Assembly: GCA_013138735.1 (NCBI GenBank)
Contig: WTCE01000023.1
Span: 26,537 to 90,536 of the forward strand
Reading direction: 5' to 3'
Length of the DNA: 64,000 bases
From: Crocinitomix sp.
GTDB taxonomy: Bacteria > Bacteroidota > Bacteroidia > Flavobacteriales_D > Crocinitomicaceae
The notes under the pieces were generated by a model. It searched no databases, was not told the DNA's origin, and worked only from the letters and a program-made list of their open reading frames with translations. Of the stretch, positions 27,266 to 36,122 are shown piece after piece. Position 1 is the first letter of the stretch, and the number at the start of each line of letters is the position of its first letter. Made by a program: the position numbers and the translations under genes.

Positions 27266-28219
27266 TTAATTAATTAATCCTCTACCTGTTTTTTTAAGCT
27301 CTCCACGCTCTTCTAAAAGCGGAATCGCTTTATCCAAAATTCCATTAATAAAAACTTGACTTTTTGGCGTACTGTAAAACTTAGAAATTTCAATGTATTC
27401 GTTCAGCGTTACTTTTTTCGGAATGGATGGTTGAACTTTGAGCTCTGTGAGCGCCATCTTTAATAGAATTACATCCATTTTAGCAATCCTGTCTAGTTCC
27501 CAATTTTTGGTCAACTCATCTATAATAGCCGTATTCGCATCATCCAATTCAGCTGCCTTACGCACAATTGTTTTTACAAAACCTAATTCGTCTTCTTTGT
27601 CCTTATAAAGGTCTAACATAGCTTTGTTAACTGTATCATCCGCTTTAAACTGTTTAATAGTCTTCAAGACCATTGAACACATCAAATCAATATCATCCAA
27701 CCAAAAAATACTTTTGTCTTCAAAATAATCATGAATTAGTTCAAAATTCGCAATTTCTTTCTTAAACAACTCTACAATAAACTCTTTATCACCTTCAAAC
27801 GATTGATTCTCGTCTTCCATATAATTTTTGTACAGCTCAGAATCAATTATATGCAAGAATAATTTTCGCATTAAATCGTTTTCGACAGCACCTGTCCAAT
27901 TCACCTTATTTTCCTCCGATCTTCTTCGTAAATCGTTGTTTTCCAGTAAAAGTTGAACAATCTCATTATTCACAAATTTACGGTTAGGTGTTAAGTCATC
28001 CTCTGTTGGTCTTACCTTTTTCAATCTATCCTCAATTCGCTGAGAAGAAAAACGGTTCACCTCTTCAAATGTCAATAAAAACCATAAATAGAGATCGTAC
28101 ATACGATCAATAGAGGTTAATAATTCCTTCTCCGACTTTAAAATATCCTCATCTTCAGTTTGAAAAAAGGCGTAAAGCACTTGTAATACTTTAATACGTA
28201 AATGACGTCTGTTTAACAT
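27266..28219 (-). CDS. nusB: Transcription antitermination factor NusB, long form
   Basis: The 317-residue protein starts MLNRRHLRIKVLQVLYAFFQ, a classic NusB RNA-binding start, and ends with the NusB helical core (WELDRIAKMDVILLKMALTE ... IPKKVTLNEYIEISKFYSTPKSQVFINGILDK). E. coli NusB has 139 residues; the extra central helical region is normal for Bacteroidota. NusB with NusE binds boxA RNA and helps rRNA transcription. It is co-transcribed with leucine dehydrogenase (10-base gap) and DUF1573 (13-base gap). Confidence 0.95.
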   Translation of the reverse strand: MLNRRHLRIKVLQVLYAFFQTEDEDILKSEKELLTSIDRMYDLYLWFLLTFEEVNRFSSQRIEDRLKKVRPTEDDLTPNRKFVNNEIVQLLLENNDLRRRSEENKVNWTGAVENDLMRKLFLHIIDSELYKNYMEDENQSFEGDKEFIVELFKKEIANFELIHDYFEDKSIFWLDDIDLMCSMVLKTIKQFKADDTVNKAMLDLYKDKEDELGFVKTIVRKAAELDDANTAIIDELTKNWELDRIAKMDVILLKMALTELKVQPSIPKKVTLNEYIEISKFYSTPKSQVFINGILDKAIPLLEERGELKKTGRGLIN

Positions 28220-28229
28220 GCTTTTTTTT

Positions 28230-29327
28230 CTACATTGGTAATTTTACCTGCCCTATTGCTGCAATGCGTTCTTCCGCCATTTTGTTTGCAATCTTATAAG
28301 TTGGTAAATTACCACTATTTGATCTATTAATTATATTCAATGATGTATCGTAAATTTCAGCTGCCTTGTGCATTGCCCATTCTGCCGATAATCCTTTTAC
28401 TTCTGCATAACAATTAATTACACCACCAGCGTTTAACATAAAGTCTGGTACATAAATAATTCCTTTCTCTTTCACTAATTCGCCGTGAACTGTTTCATCT
28501 TGTAATTGATTATTCGCTGCCCCAGCAATTATCGAACATTTCAATTGAGACAACGTGTAATCATTTACCGTTGCACCAAGCGCGCAGGGCGCATAAATAT
28601 CCATGTCAATGGTATAGATTTCATCTAATCCAACAACATGCGCACCATACTTGTCAGCAACGTTTTTTAGAGTTGCATCATGAATATCAGTAATGTAAAT
28701 ATCTGCATTTTCTTTCGCTAAATACCCAACTAAATATTCTCCAACGTGACCAACACCTTGTACTGCAATCTTTTTTCCTGCTAATGAATCTGTTCCGAAT
28801 TGAACTTTTGCCGCAGCTTTCATCCCCATATAAACACCATAGGCCGTAACAGGAGATGGATCGCCACTTTTACCAGGCAAACCAACAACGTTATTCGTTT
28901 CCATATGCACCCAAGTCATATCCTGTGGAGAAATTCCTACATCTTCTGCTGTAATGTATTTTCCGCCTAATGATTCAACAAATTTTCCAAACCTTCTAAA
29001 AAGTGCTTCGCTTTTTTGCTTTCGAGAATCGCCTATAATTACAGCTTTCCCTCCACCAAGATTTAAACCAGAAATCGAATTCTTATACGTCATCCCTCTT
29101 GATAAACGCAGTACATCATTCAACGCTTCCAATTCATTATTATAATTCCACATTCTTGTTCCGCCAAGTGCAGGACCAAGTGTCGTATTATGGACAGCGA
29201 TAATTGCCTTTAAACCAGTAGCATTATCATTACAGAACAACAACTGCTCGTGGTTATACTGAGACATTCTTTGAACTACTGGGTTATCAGCTAATTCTGA
29301 TTCTTTAATATCTTTTACTTCAAACAT
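28230..29327 (-). CDS. Leucine (branched-chain amino acid) dehydrogenase
   Basis: The 365-residue protein belongs to the Glu/Leu/Phe/Val dehydrogenase family, which catalyses NAD-dependent oxidative deamination of branched-chain amino acids. The substrate Lys82 (RGMTYKN) and catalytic Lys94 (LNLGGGKAVIIGD) are 12 residues apart, as in Bacillus leucine dehydrogenase. The Rossmann motif GVGHVGEYL is at about 192-200, and the length fits leucine rather than hexameric glutamate dehydrogenase. It is cytoplasmic. It heads the operon with nusB, DUF1573 and yajC. Valine dehydrogenase is an alternative name. Confidence 0.93.
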   Translation of the reverse strand: MFEVKDIKESELADNPVVQRMSQYNHEQLLFCNDNATGLKAIIAVHNTTLGPALGGTRMWNYNNELEALNDVLRLSRGMTYKNSISGLNLGGGKAVIIGDSRKQKSEALFRRFGKFVESLGGKYITAEDVGISPQDMTWVHMETNNVVGLPGKSGDPSPVTAYGVYMGMKAAAKVQFGTDSLAGKKIAVQGVGHVGEYLVGYLAKENADIYITDIHDATLKNVADKYGAHVVGLDEIYTIDMDIYAPCALGATVNDYTLSQLKCSIIAGAANNQLQDETVHGELVKEKGIIYVPDFMLNAGGVINCYAEVKGLSAEWAMHKAAEIYDTSLNIINRSNSGNLPTYKIANKMAEERIAAIGQVKLPM

Positions 29328-29443
29328 AATATTATATTGAGGTTATAAATTTATATTGGTAGTCTATTATTCCTATTCTTGATTGCATTAAAACAATCTT
29401 CTTTCGTGTCATTTTGATTGCAAATAAATGTTCCAACAGGTTC

Positions 29444-29473
29444 TTTCTAAAACGAATCTTTATCGTAACTTTG
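29444..29473 (+). promoter_or_regulatory. Promoter of the ABC exporter operon
   Basis: TTTC (29444-29447) is followed after 18 bases by TAACTTTG (29466-29473), a perfect -7 box. Its place argues that the coding region starts at 29512 and not at 29428. Confidence 0.6.
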
Positions 29474-29511
29474 CACTCGATTTTTTGCGCTACAAAAGTA
29501 CTAAATTTTAC

Positions 29512-31293
29512 ATGTCTTCATTATTCTATTTAAATAAATATTTGGTCAAGTATAAATGGCGCCTAATACTTGGCACTGTTTTCATTTTTATCTCCAATAT
29601 TTTTTTCGTTCAACAGCCTGAAATCCTGAGCGAAGCGATAAATACAATAAGTGGTCAATTAGAGACTGGAGAAGAAAATACGAAGGAATTAATTCTTAAA
29701 ACTGCCCTTACCCTAGCTGGATTTTACATGTTATTGGCTGTTTTAAAGGGTGTATTTTTATTTTTAACACGACAAACCATTATTGTCATGTCCCGGTTTA
29801 TTGAATATGATCTAAAAAATGAGATCTATGATCAATACCAACGTTTGTCATTTAATTTTTACAAAAAAAACGCTACGGGTGATTTAATGAACCGCATTAG
29901 TGAGGATGTTTCTAAGGTTAGAATGTATTTAGGACCTGGGATTATGTACACGATTAACCTTTTCTTTTTGTTTGGTTTGATTTTGTACAAAATGATTTCA
30001 AAAAACCCAGAATTAACGCTTTACGTGCTACTTCCACTTCCAATAATGTCGCTATTGATTTATTTTGTTAGCAGGGTTTTAAATAAAAAAAGTGAGCGCG
30101 TTCAATACCAACAGTCCTTACTATCAACCATTGTACAAGAATCTTTTTCTGGAATTCGCGTCATAAAATCGCATGTAAAAGAAAAGCAAGTTCAGGGGAA
30201 ATTTGGTCGCGAAGCGGAGAAGTACAAGGAAAACTCAATGAAATTGGCCCTAACAAATGCCTTTTTCATGCCTACCATTATTTTATTAATCGGAATTAGC
30301 ACGATTTTAACCATTTATATAGGCTGCTTGCAAGCCAATGCAGGAATTATTGATCGTGGAGAAATTGCGGAATTTGTGCTTTATGTAAATATGTTAACGT
30401 GGCCATTTGCCTCAGTTGGTTGGGTAACATCAATTGTTCAACACGCCTCAGCATCTCAGAAAAGAATTACAGAGTTTTTAGAAGAAAAGCCAGATTTAGA
30501 TGAGAACTTTGATAAAACTGAAACGGTTAGTTTTTCAGAGAGTATTAATTTAAACAATGTCAGCTTAACTTATGAAAATTCAGGAGTTACGGCGCTTGAC
30601 GGAATTTCTTTATCCATAAAAAAGGGACAAACCATTGGCATTATTGGACGGACAGGCTCAGGAAAATCTTCTTTAGCCTACTTATTTATGCGTTTACTTG
30701 ATCCTACCGAAGGTGAAATCCGGATTGATAAATCAGACCTTAGTCAGGTTAATTTGTCTAGCTGGCGGCGTTTGCTGGGCTACGTTCCGCAAGAGCATTT
30801 TTTGTTTTCAGACAGTATAAAGAACAATATAATTTTTGGTGCGAATACGGATGAAATTAGTGATGAAGAAGTCTATGAATATGCGCGAAATGCTGGCATT
30901 CATGACACCATCATGAATTTCCCTGATAAATATGAGACATTGCTTGGCGAGCGCGGAATCAATTTATCTGGAGGACAAAAGCAACGTTTATCTATTGCGC
31001 GAGCATTAATTAAAAAGCCAGAAATTTTACTTTTTGATGATTGTTTATCGGCTGTGGACAACGAAACGGAAGAATACATTTTACAATCCATCAAAAGTGA
31101 TTTAACTGAAAAAACGGCAATTATAATTAGTCACCGAATTTCGAGTATCAAATATGCCGATACGATTATTGTTTTAGATGCAGGCAAATTAGTGGAACAA
31201 GGCGACCATAAAACACTACTAGCTCAAAAAGGCCTTTATTATGATACGTTTAAACGGCAAGAAATTCAAGCCAAAGAAAATAAACAGTCATGA
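29512..31293 (+). CDS. ABC exporter, fused membrane and ATPase domains (MsbA/MdlB-like)
   Basis: The start at 29512 (MSSLFYLNKYLVKYKWRLIL) is preferred over 29428 because a -7 box lies between. The 593-residue protein has six membrane helices (about residues 15-310) and a nucleotide-binding domain with Walker A GRTGSGKSS, signature LSGGQKQR, Walker B ILLFDD and the H-loop SHRIS. The residue after Walker B is Asp (FDDCLSAVD) rather than the usual catalytic Glu, a pattern known from MdlB-like half-transporters that work as asymmetric pairs; here no second subunit lies beside it. It is an inner-membrane exporter of unknown substrate, lipid or drug being typical. Confidence 0.92.
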   Translation: MSSLFYLNKYLVKYKWRLILGTVFIFISNIFFVQQPEILSEAINTISGQLETGEENTKELILKTALTLAGFYMLLAVLKGVFLFLTRQTIIVMSRFIEYDLKNEIYDQYQRLSFNFYKKNATGDLMNRISEDVSKVRMYLGPGIMYTINLFFLFGLILYKMISKNPELTLYVLLPLPIMSLLIYFVSRVLNKKSERVQYQQSLLSTIVQESFSGIRVIKSHVKEKQVQGKFGREAEKYKENSMKLALTNAFFMPTIILLIGISTILTIYIGCLQANAGIIDRGEIAEFVLYVNMLTWPFASVGWVTSIVQHASASQKRITEFLEEKPDLDENFDKTETVSFSESINLNNVSLTYENSGVTALDGISLSIKKGQTIGIIGRTGSGKSSLAYLFMRLLDPTEGEIRIDKSDLSQVNLSSWRRLLGYVPQEHFLFSDSIKNNIIFGANTDEISDEEVYEYARNAGIHDTIMNFPDKYETLLGERGINLSGGQKQRLSIARALIKKPEILLFDDCLSAVDNETEEYILQSIKSDLTEKTAIIISHRISSIKYADTIIVLDAGKLVEQGDHKTLLAQKGLYYDTFKRQEIQAKENKQS

Positions 31294-31760
31294 AAAAAAA
31301 GTGGGATATAAAGGACGAGTCCTTCTTTGGAATTGGGGTTTATCAACCTAAAACCGAACATAATATTGGTACTTTATGGCGATCAGCTATCATACTTGGC
31401 GCCTCATTCATCTTTATTATTGACGGTAAATACAAACCCCAAACCTCAGACACGCAAAAGACTTGGTCAAAAATACCTTTCTATAGATATGACGACTTTG
31501 ACCACTTTTATGGGACTTTACCCTACTCTACACAACTTGTAGGTGTTGAAATGGATTCTAATTCACAATCAATTTGTACCTTTGCGCATCCGCTAAGAGC
31601 AGCTTATTTGCTAGGCGCGGAAGATAACGGATTACCACAGGCCGTTGTGGACAGATGTCATCACCTAATACAATTACCTGGTGAAAGTTCTTTAAACGTT
31701 GCAGTAAGTGGTAGTTTAGTAATATATGATCGAGTACAAAAATGGGAATTGAAGCAATAG
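31290..31760 (+). CDS. SPOUT-family (TrmH/SpoU) RNA methyltransferase
   Basis: The 156-residue protein has the three SpoU motifs: [10 protein letters not shown] (motif 1), [11 protein letters not shown] (motif 2) and [14 protein letters not shown] (motif 3). These form the knotted SAM-binding site. The short length without an N-terminal RNA-binding domain resembles TrmL-type tRNA 2'-O-methyltransferases, but the target nucleotide is not certain. The ATG overlaps the stop of the ABC gene (ATGA), and its end overlaps the ttcA start by 19 bases, so translation is probably coupled. Confidence 0.88.
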   Translation: MKKKWDIKDESFFGIGVYQPKTEHNIGTLWRSAIILGASFIFIIDGKYKPQTSDTQKTWSKIPFYRYDDFDHFYGTLPYSTQLVGVEMDSNSQSICTFAHPLRAAYLLGAEDNGLPQAVVDRCHHLIQLPGESSLNVAVSGSLVIYDRVQKWELKQ

Positions 31761-32590
31761 ACGAAAAAGCGCTGAAAGCAGCTGAGGAGAAGCTAAATCG
31801 AAAAATTAAAAAAACGGTTTGGAACGCGATCAATGATTTTGATATGATTCATGATGGCGATAAGCTAATGGTATGCATGTCTGGAGGAAAGGACAGTTAT
31901 ACAATGCTCGACATTCTGATGCAAATTCAAAAAGCATCCGTCTTTAATTTCGAAATTATTGCGGTTAATTTAGATCAAAAACAACCTGGTTTCCCAGAGG
32001 AAGTACTTCCAAATTATTTAACGGAAGTTGGTGCCAATTTCGAAATAGTAGAAAAAGACACCTATAGCATAGTTAAAGAAAAAGTCCCTGAAGGTAAAAC
32101 TACTTGTAGCCTTTGTTCTCGTTTAAGAAGAGGAACTTTGTACGAAGCAGCGGAACGTTTAGGTTGTAATAAAATATGTCTTGGTCATCACCGTGACGAT
32201 ATTTTGGAAACCTTCTTTTTGAATTTATTCTTTGCAGGGAAAATTGAAACTATGCCTGCCAAATTCATCACAAATGATAATCGTTTTGTGGTATTAAGAC
32301 CTTTGGCTTTCGTTAAAGAAAGACAAATCATTGAATATGCTGGATATAAAAAGTATCCAATTATTCCTTGTAACTTATGTGGCGCACAAGAAAACTTGCA
32401 ACGCCAAGTGGTTAAAAAAATGTTGCAAACTTGGGATGAAAAATATCCAAATCGTTCTGAGATTATGTTCACCGCTTTAAAGAATATTTCACCAACACAC
32501 ATGTTCGATACAGACTTGTTTGACTTTAAAAATCTGAAATCTAAAGTTATGGGTGATGTTAAAGCGGGCACTGAGTTTGAAATGCTTTAG
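31742..32590 (+). CDS. ttcA: tRNA 2-thiocytidine biosynthesis protein TtcA
   Basis: The 282-residue protein has the PP-loop ATP pyrophosphatase motif SGGKDS (47-52) and the cysteines that hold the [4Fe-4S] cluster: Cys122 and Cys125 (CSLC) and Cys213 (in CNLC). [18 protein letters not shown] is the usual TtcA core. TtcA thiolates cytidine 32 of some tRNAs. It overlaps the SPOUT methyltransferase gene, joining two tRNA- or RNA-modifying enzymes in one operon. Confidence 0.93.
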   Translation: MGIEAIDEKALKAAEEKLNRKIKKTVWNAINDFDMIHDGDKLMVCMSGGKDSYTMLDILMQIQKASVFNFEIIAVNLDQKQPGFPEEVLPNYLTEVGANFEIVEKDTYSIVKEKVPEGKTTCSLCSRLRRGTLYEAAERLGCNKICLGHHRDDILETFFLNLFFAGKIETMPAKFITNDNRFVVLRPLAFVKERQIIEYAGYKKYPIIPCNLCGAQENLQRQVVKKMLQTWDEKYPNRSEIMFTALKNISPTHMFDTDLFDFKNLKSKVMGDVKAGTEFEML

Positions 32591-32762
32591 GGCCATATTG
32601 GACTTTCAATAGATTAATTGGAATTTGAAGCGATAAAAAATGCCTCAGCAATTATTCATGAAAAGATGTTACATCTTAGAATTCAACTTTTGTTAATGTC
32701 AACACGATAATAAGCAAGCTATAATTGCGTTTGATAGAAAACATAATTTAACCAAATACATT

Positions 32763-33335
32763 ATGATTTTCAGAAAAAAATTGCCCTATTTATTTATTCT
32801 CACTTTATTGGTTGCAAGCTGTAACAGAGAAAAATTTGACACTGAAGACTCTGATTTTCAAAACATCTATAATAATTTAATTGATGATGGAAATGATTGG
32901 GAAGTTACAATGGATACAGAGGTACATGCATATGATTTTATTCTCAGTGAGGATCGAACGATAAAATCAATTGGCTATCAGAGTCATAGTGACTTGACAT
33001 CAACTGAATATGTAATCGGAATTTTGAACAATATTGATTCTTCTATCGTCTACAGTGAAGGACATCTGTTTAACTCAGACGATATTTCATATGCTATACC
33101 ATCATCAACGGTTAATCTAGAAAGTGGCGTACCTTATACCATAAGCAGAATTCAAACAAATTGGGCAACATATATCACCCAAACAATAGGACATGGAGTT
33201 AGAACTGATTCCACCCATTATCCCGTTTCAAATGGTGTCTTGACAATTACTGAGACAAATTCCCACGATTATGGTGAGACAAATTACTATTTAACGGATT
33301 ATATCCTTCCTCGAATTGATTTAGTATTTGAATAA
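32763..33335 (+). CDS. Lipoprotein of unknown function
   Basis: The 190-residue protein has a lipoprotein signal with LVASC (Cys at about residue 20). The mature part is beta-rich; the stretch from WEVTMDTEVHAYDFILSEDR to the C-terminus has the feel of a DUF4082-like jelly-roll, but I cannot confirm this. The 172-base gap from ttcA, and its different character, suggest its own promoter. A bidirectional terminator follows. Confidence 0.75.
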   Translation: MIFRKKLPYLFILTLLVASCNREKFDTEDSDFQNIYNNLIDDGNDWEVTMDTEVHAYDFILSEDRTIKSIGYQSHSDLTSTEYVIGILNNIDSSIVYSEGHLFNSDDISYAIPSSTVNLESGVPYTISRIQTNWATYITQTIGHGVRTDSTHYPVSNGVLTITETNSHDYGETNYYLTDYILPRIDLVFE

Positions 33336-33356
33336 ATTAATTAAATTTACTATGCA

Positions 33357-33390
33357 TAAAAAAAGGCGATTCCAACGAATCGCCTTTTTC
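33357..33390. terminator. Bidirectional terminator between convergent genes
   Basis: GGCGATTC (33365-33372) pairs perfectly with GAATCGCC (33377-33384) around CAAC. It is flanked by seven A on the left and five T on the right, so it can end transcripts from both sides. Confidence 0.9.
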
Positions 33391-33409
33391 ATTTAAGTAC
33401 TTTTAATTA

Positions 33410-35980
33410 TTATCTCACAAGTTGAACCGTACCTTGGCCTTTAAAGACTGAGTTATTGGTTGATACAGCCTCATAGGTATAGAAATAAACGCCGTGTAGG
33501 CAGTCATCTCCATTTCTATCTGTTCCGTCCCAGCCTTGTGTAATGTCATCCATTTCTGCAACAACAACTCCCCAACGATTAACAATAACGCATTGGAACT
33601 CTTTTATTGCAGCTGATGAAAATTCGAATGTGAATAAATCATTGATGCCATCCTCATCTGGTGAAAATATATTTGGTGCTATAAACTCTGGTTGTTCGTG
33701 CACAATAAGGGTTTTACAAGTTGTATCTGTACAACCATTTTTATTGGCAGCAACTAAGCAAACCTCATATACTGCCTCACCTGGATAAACCGTATCCACC
33801 ACTTCAAAAAAGTCATGCGTTAAATACCAACTGGCATTGTTATATCCTAAGTGCCAAAAGAAACTTGTGTCTGAACTTGGGTTATTCGGATTAGCAAAAT
33901 TTTCAGATTCATTGACGAAATTAACAATAGCTAATTCTGTTCCTTCACAATCAGTATTTAATTGATCAGAATTAACAGTAAAGGCCGCAATCGGATTTAA
34001 TGAATCTACCACAACAATGGCAGTTAAAACGCAACCATTCGCATCAGTCACATCAATAGTACATGGACCAGGATTAAGTCCTCCCCAAGTTGAATTATCT
34101 GTGATATCTCCATCCTCATTAGTCCATTCGTAGGTATAATCAGGTGTTCCACCAGAAGCTGCGGCGAATACTACGCCATTACCAGATTGATAACCGAATA
34201 AACGACAATAAGCCGGTTCAAAGCCCAATTCAGAAAAAACCAATTCGGTTGGTTCTGTAATTGTAAAGTCAATTACGTTAGAACAGCCATTATCATCATT
34301 AATTGTAACTGTATAATCTCCAGCAGGCATTCCGTAAGCAGAATCAACTCCAACACCTTCATCTCCAAAATAATTTGGTGCCCAGTAAAAAGAAATATTA
34401 TCTAAGTCGCCTTGTGCATTATATACAGGTCGAATTACAGCTGACCCAGTAGAATCTCCATAACATAATGGATTGGTAATTGAAATATCTGCATGTAATG
34501 AATCAGGTTGTCCAACTGTAATTTCTAATGAATCAATACAATCGCCACTTGAAGCATATACCCAATAAGTTCCTGCATTCATACTATTATAAGTTGCACC
34601 TTCAACGGGATTGTCTGGCACCCAAACATAATCTGCATCTCCAACACCTGATGTAACTGTAACAGATCCGTCTGAAAAGCCATAACACGTTGGTTCGTTA
34701 AATACTTCTATTTCTAAATCTAAGGCAATTGAACCCATGATATAAATTTCAGACGTGTATTGACAACCGTTGTCATCTTCGATACAAATTTCATAGGTGT
34801 TTTCACATAAATCGGTAAAAGTTCCCACGGCTTCTGAAGTCGCACAATCATCAATACTAAAGGTATAAGGTCCTACTCCACCCGTTGCTTCTAAAACTAT
34901 TTCGCCAGAGCAATCTACATTACAAACTCCATCTGTAATGGTCTCTGTCACAACTATTTCTGATGGCTCAACCAATTCTACTTCAATTTCTGCTGTACAT
35001 CCGTTTTCATCTGTTACTGTAATCGTATGTGTTCCGGCTCCAAGTCCTGTAAATTCACCTGATGCAACTGGACCTTCTCCAATATCATACGTTAAATCTC
35101 CTGTTCCGCCAGATCCACCAATTGTAATTGCGCCATCTGTTTCACCGAAACAAGAAATGTCTGTTTCTAATAAAATAGTGCCTTCAACAGCATCAGGTTC
35201 AGTAATTGTAATCACTAATGTTTCAACAACACCGTCGCCATCTGTTACTTCAACCTCATAAGTTCCTGCACACAAATCTTCTGCAGTTATGTCTGTTCCA
35301 CCTCCTGCTTCTGCATCCCATAAAAATGTATAGGGCGGAGCTTCACCTTCTAATACGGTTGCTGAACCATCACAATCACCATTGCACGTTACATTGGTTG
35401 TTTCATAGCCACTTGTTGCTACTACTGAATTACTACAAAGGGCAACTAAACTTCCTGAAGCACCACCTGGGCCTGAAATTGTCACTGCGGTATAAGGTGC
35501 AGGATTGTTCACTCTAAAAGCACCACCACCACCATCTGGTCCAGCAAGTGCACCACTCGTAATAACATTACCAGCTACAGTTGTAAAACATGAACCTTCA
35601 TCAATAACATCTGGAATATCACCTCCATCAACTGTCACAGTAAACACTTCGTCTGTTCCAGTTCCAGTTGCTGTAATGATAAAAACAAGATCATTTACAG
35701 GCTCACTAAAATCAAAGGTATAGGTAAATGCACCTGCCGCTCCAACATAAATTGAAACTGGCGGAGTTGTAAATCCGCAAGATGTCCATGCTGTTGGATA
35801 GGTCGAAACTGAACCCGTCCAGGTTGACGTAACTGAGACGCCATCCAATATAGTTGGTGGAACCACAGATTCATCACAATCAATTTGGGCAGTTGCTAAT
35901 AGTGGGAATAAAAATAGCCCAAACAATAATCCTTGTTTGTACCACTTTTTATTTGCCTGTTTGTTTTTAATCAATTTCAT
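33410..35980 (-). CDS. SprB-repeat surface protein with CHU_C (T9SS type B) anchor, copy 1
   Basis: The start at 35980 (MKLIKNKQANKKWYKQGLLF) is chosen over 36001 because it gives a normal signal peptide ending LLATAQ. The 856-residue protein has an N-terminal beta-rich head (about residues 20-185, with the GPGGASGSLVALC end), about six SprB-like repeats (such as CNGDCDGSATVLEG and CFGETDGAITIGGSGGTG), one PKD-like domain and the CHU_C domain (APNIFSPDEDGINDLF ... VNRWGVVVAEMDD ... GWDGTDRNGDDCLHGVYFY). CHU_C is the type-B T9SS signal for cell-surface proteins; SprB is the mobile gliding adhesin of Flavobacterium. Its anchor differs from the other four copies. Role: adhesion or motility, by inference. 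Confidence 0.87.
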   Translation of the reverse strand: MKLIKNKQANKKWYKQGLLFGLFLFPLLATAQIDCDESVVPPTILDGVSVTSTWTGSVSTYPTAWTSCGFTTPPVSIYVGAAGAFTYTFDFSEPVNDLVFIITATGTGTDEVFTVTVDGGDIPDVIDEGSCFTTVAGNVITSGALAGPDGGGGAFRVNNPAPYTAVTISGPGGASGSLVALCSNSVVATSGYETTNVTCNGDCDGSATVLEGEAPPYTFLWDAEAGGGTDITAEDLCAGTYEVEVTDGDGVVETLVITITEPDAVEGTILLETDISCFGETDGAITIGGSGGTGDLTYDIGEGPVASGEFTGLGAGTHTITVTDENGCTAEIEVELVEPSEIVVTETITDGVCNVDCSGEIVLEATGGVGPYTFSIDDCATSEAVGTFTDLCENTYEICIEDDNGCQYTSEIYIMGSIALDLEIEVFNEPTCYGFSDGSVTVTSGVGDADYVWVPDNPVEGATYNSMNAGTYWVYASSGDCIDSLEITVGQPDSLHADISITNPLCYGDSTGSAVIRPVYNAQGDLDNISFYWAPNYFGDEGVGVDSAYGMPAGDYTVTINDDNGCSNVIDFTITEPTELVFSELGFEPAYCRLFGYQSGNGVVFAAASGGTPDYTYEWTNEDGDITDNSTWGGLNPGPCTIDVTDANGCVLTAIVVVDSLNPIAAFTVNSDQLNTDCEGTELAIVNFVNESENFANPNNPSSDTSFFWHLGYNNASWYLTHDFFEVVDTVYPGEAVYEVCLVAANKNGCTDTTCKTLIVHEQPEFIAPNIFSPDEDGINDLFTFEFSSAAIKEFQCVIVNRWGVVVAEMDDITQGWDGTDRNGDDCLHGVYFYTYEAVSTNNSVFKGQGTVQLVR

Positions 35981-36122
35981 ATGGTAATAGGTTGTGCGCA
36001 ATCTTCAACAATTCTGTGTTCGACTGCAACATCTACAATAAAGAAACGCATTAATCGATCAATTCGTTGCGTAAAGCAGAAATAAATTATAATAATCGTT
36101 TAGGAAATTAGCCTGACGGCAA

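Noticed and set aside
34938..35883. Long antisense frames rich in Ser, Thr, Pro, Val or Leu/His inside the SprB-repeat genes (also at 41568-42186 and 44338-44664)
   Set aside because: They mirror the repeated, biased codons of the real genes on the other strand and have no motifs of their own.
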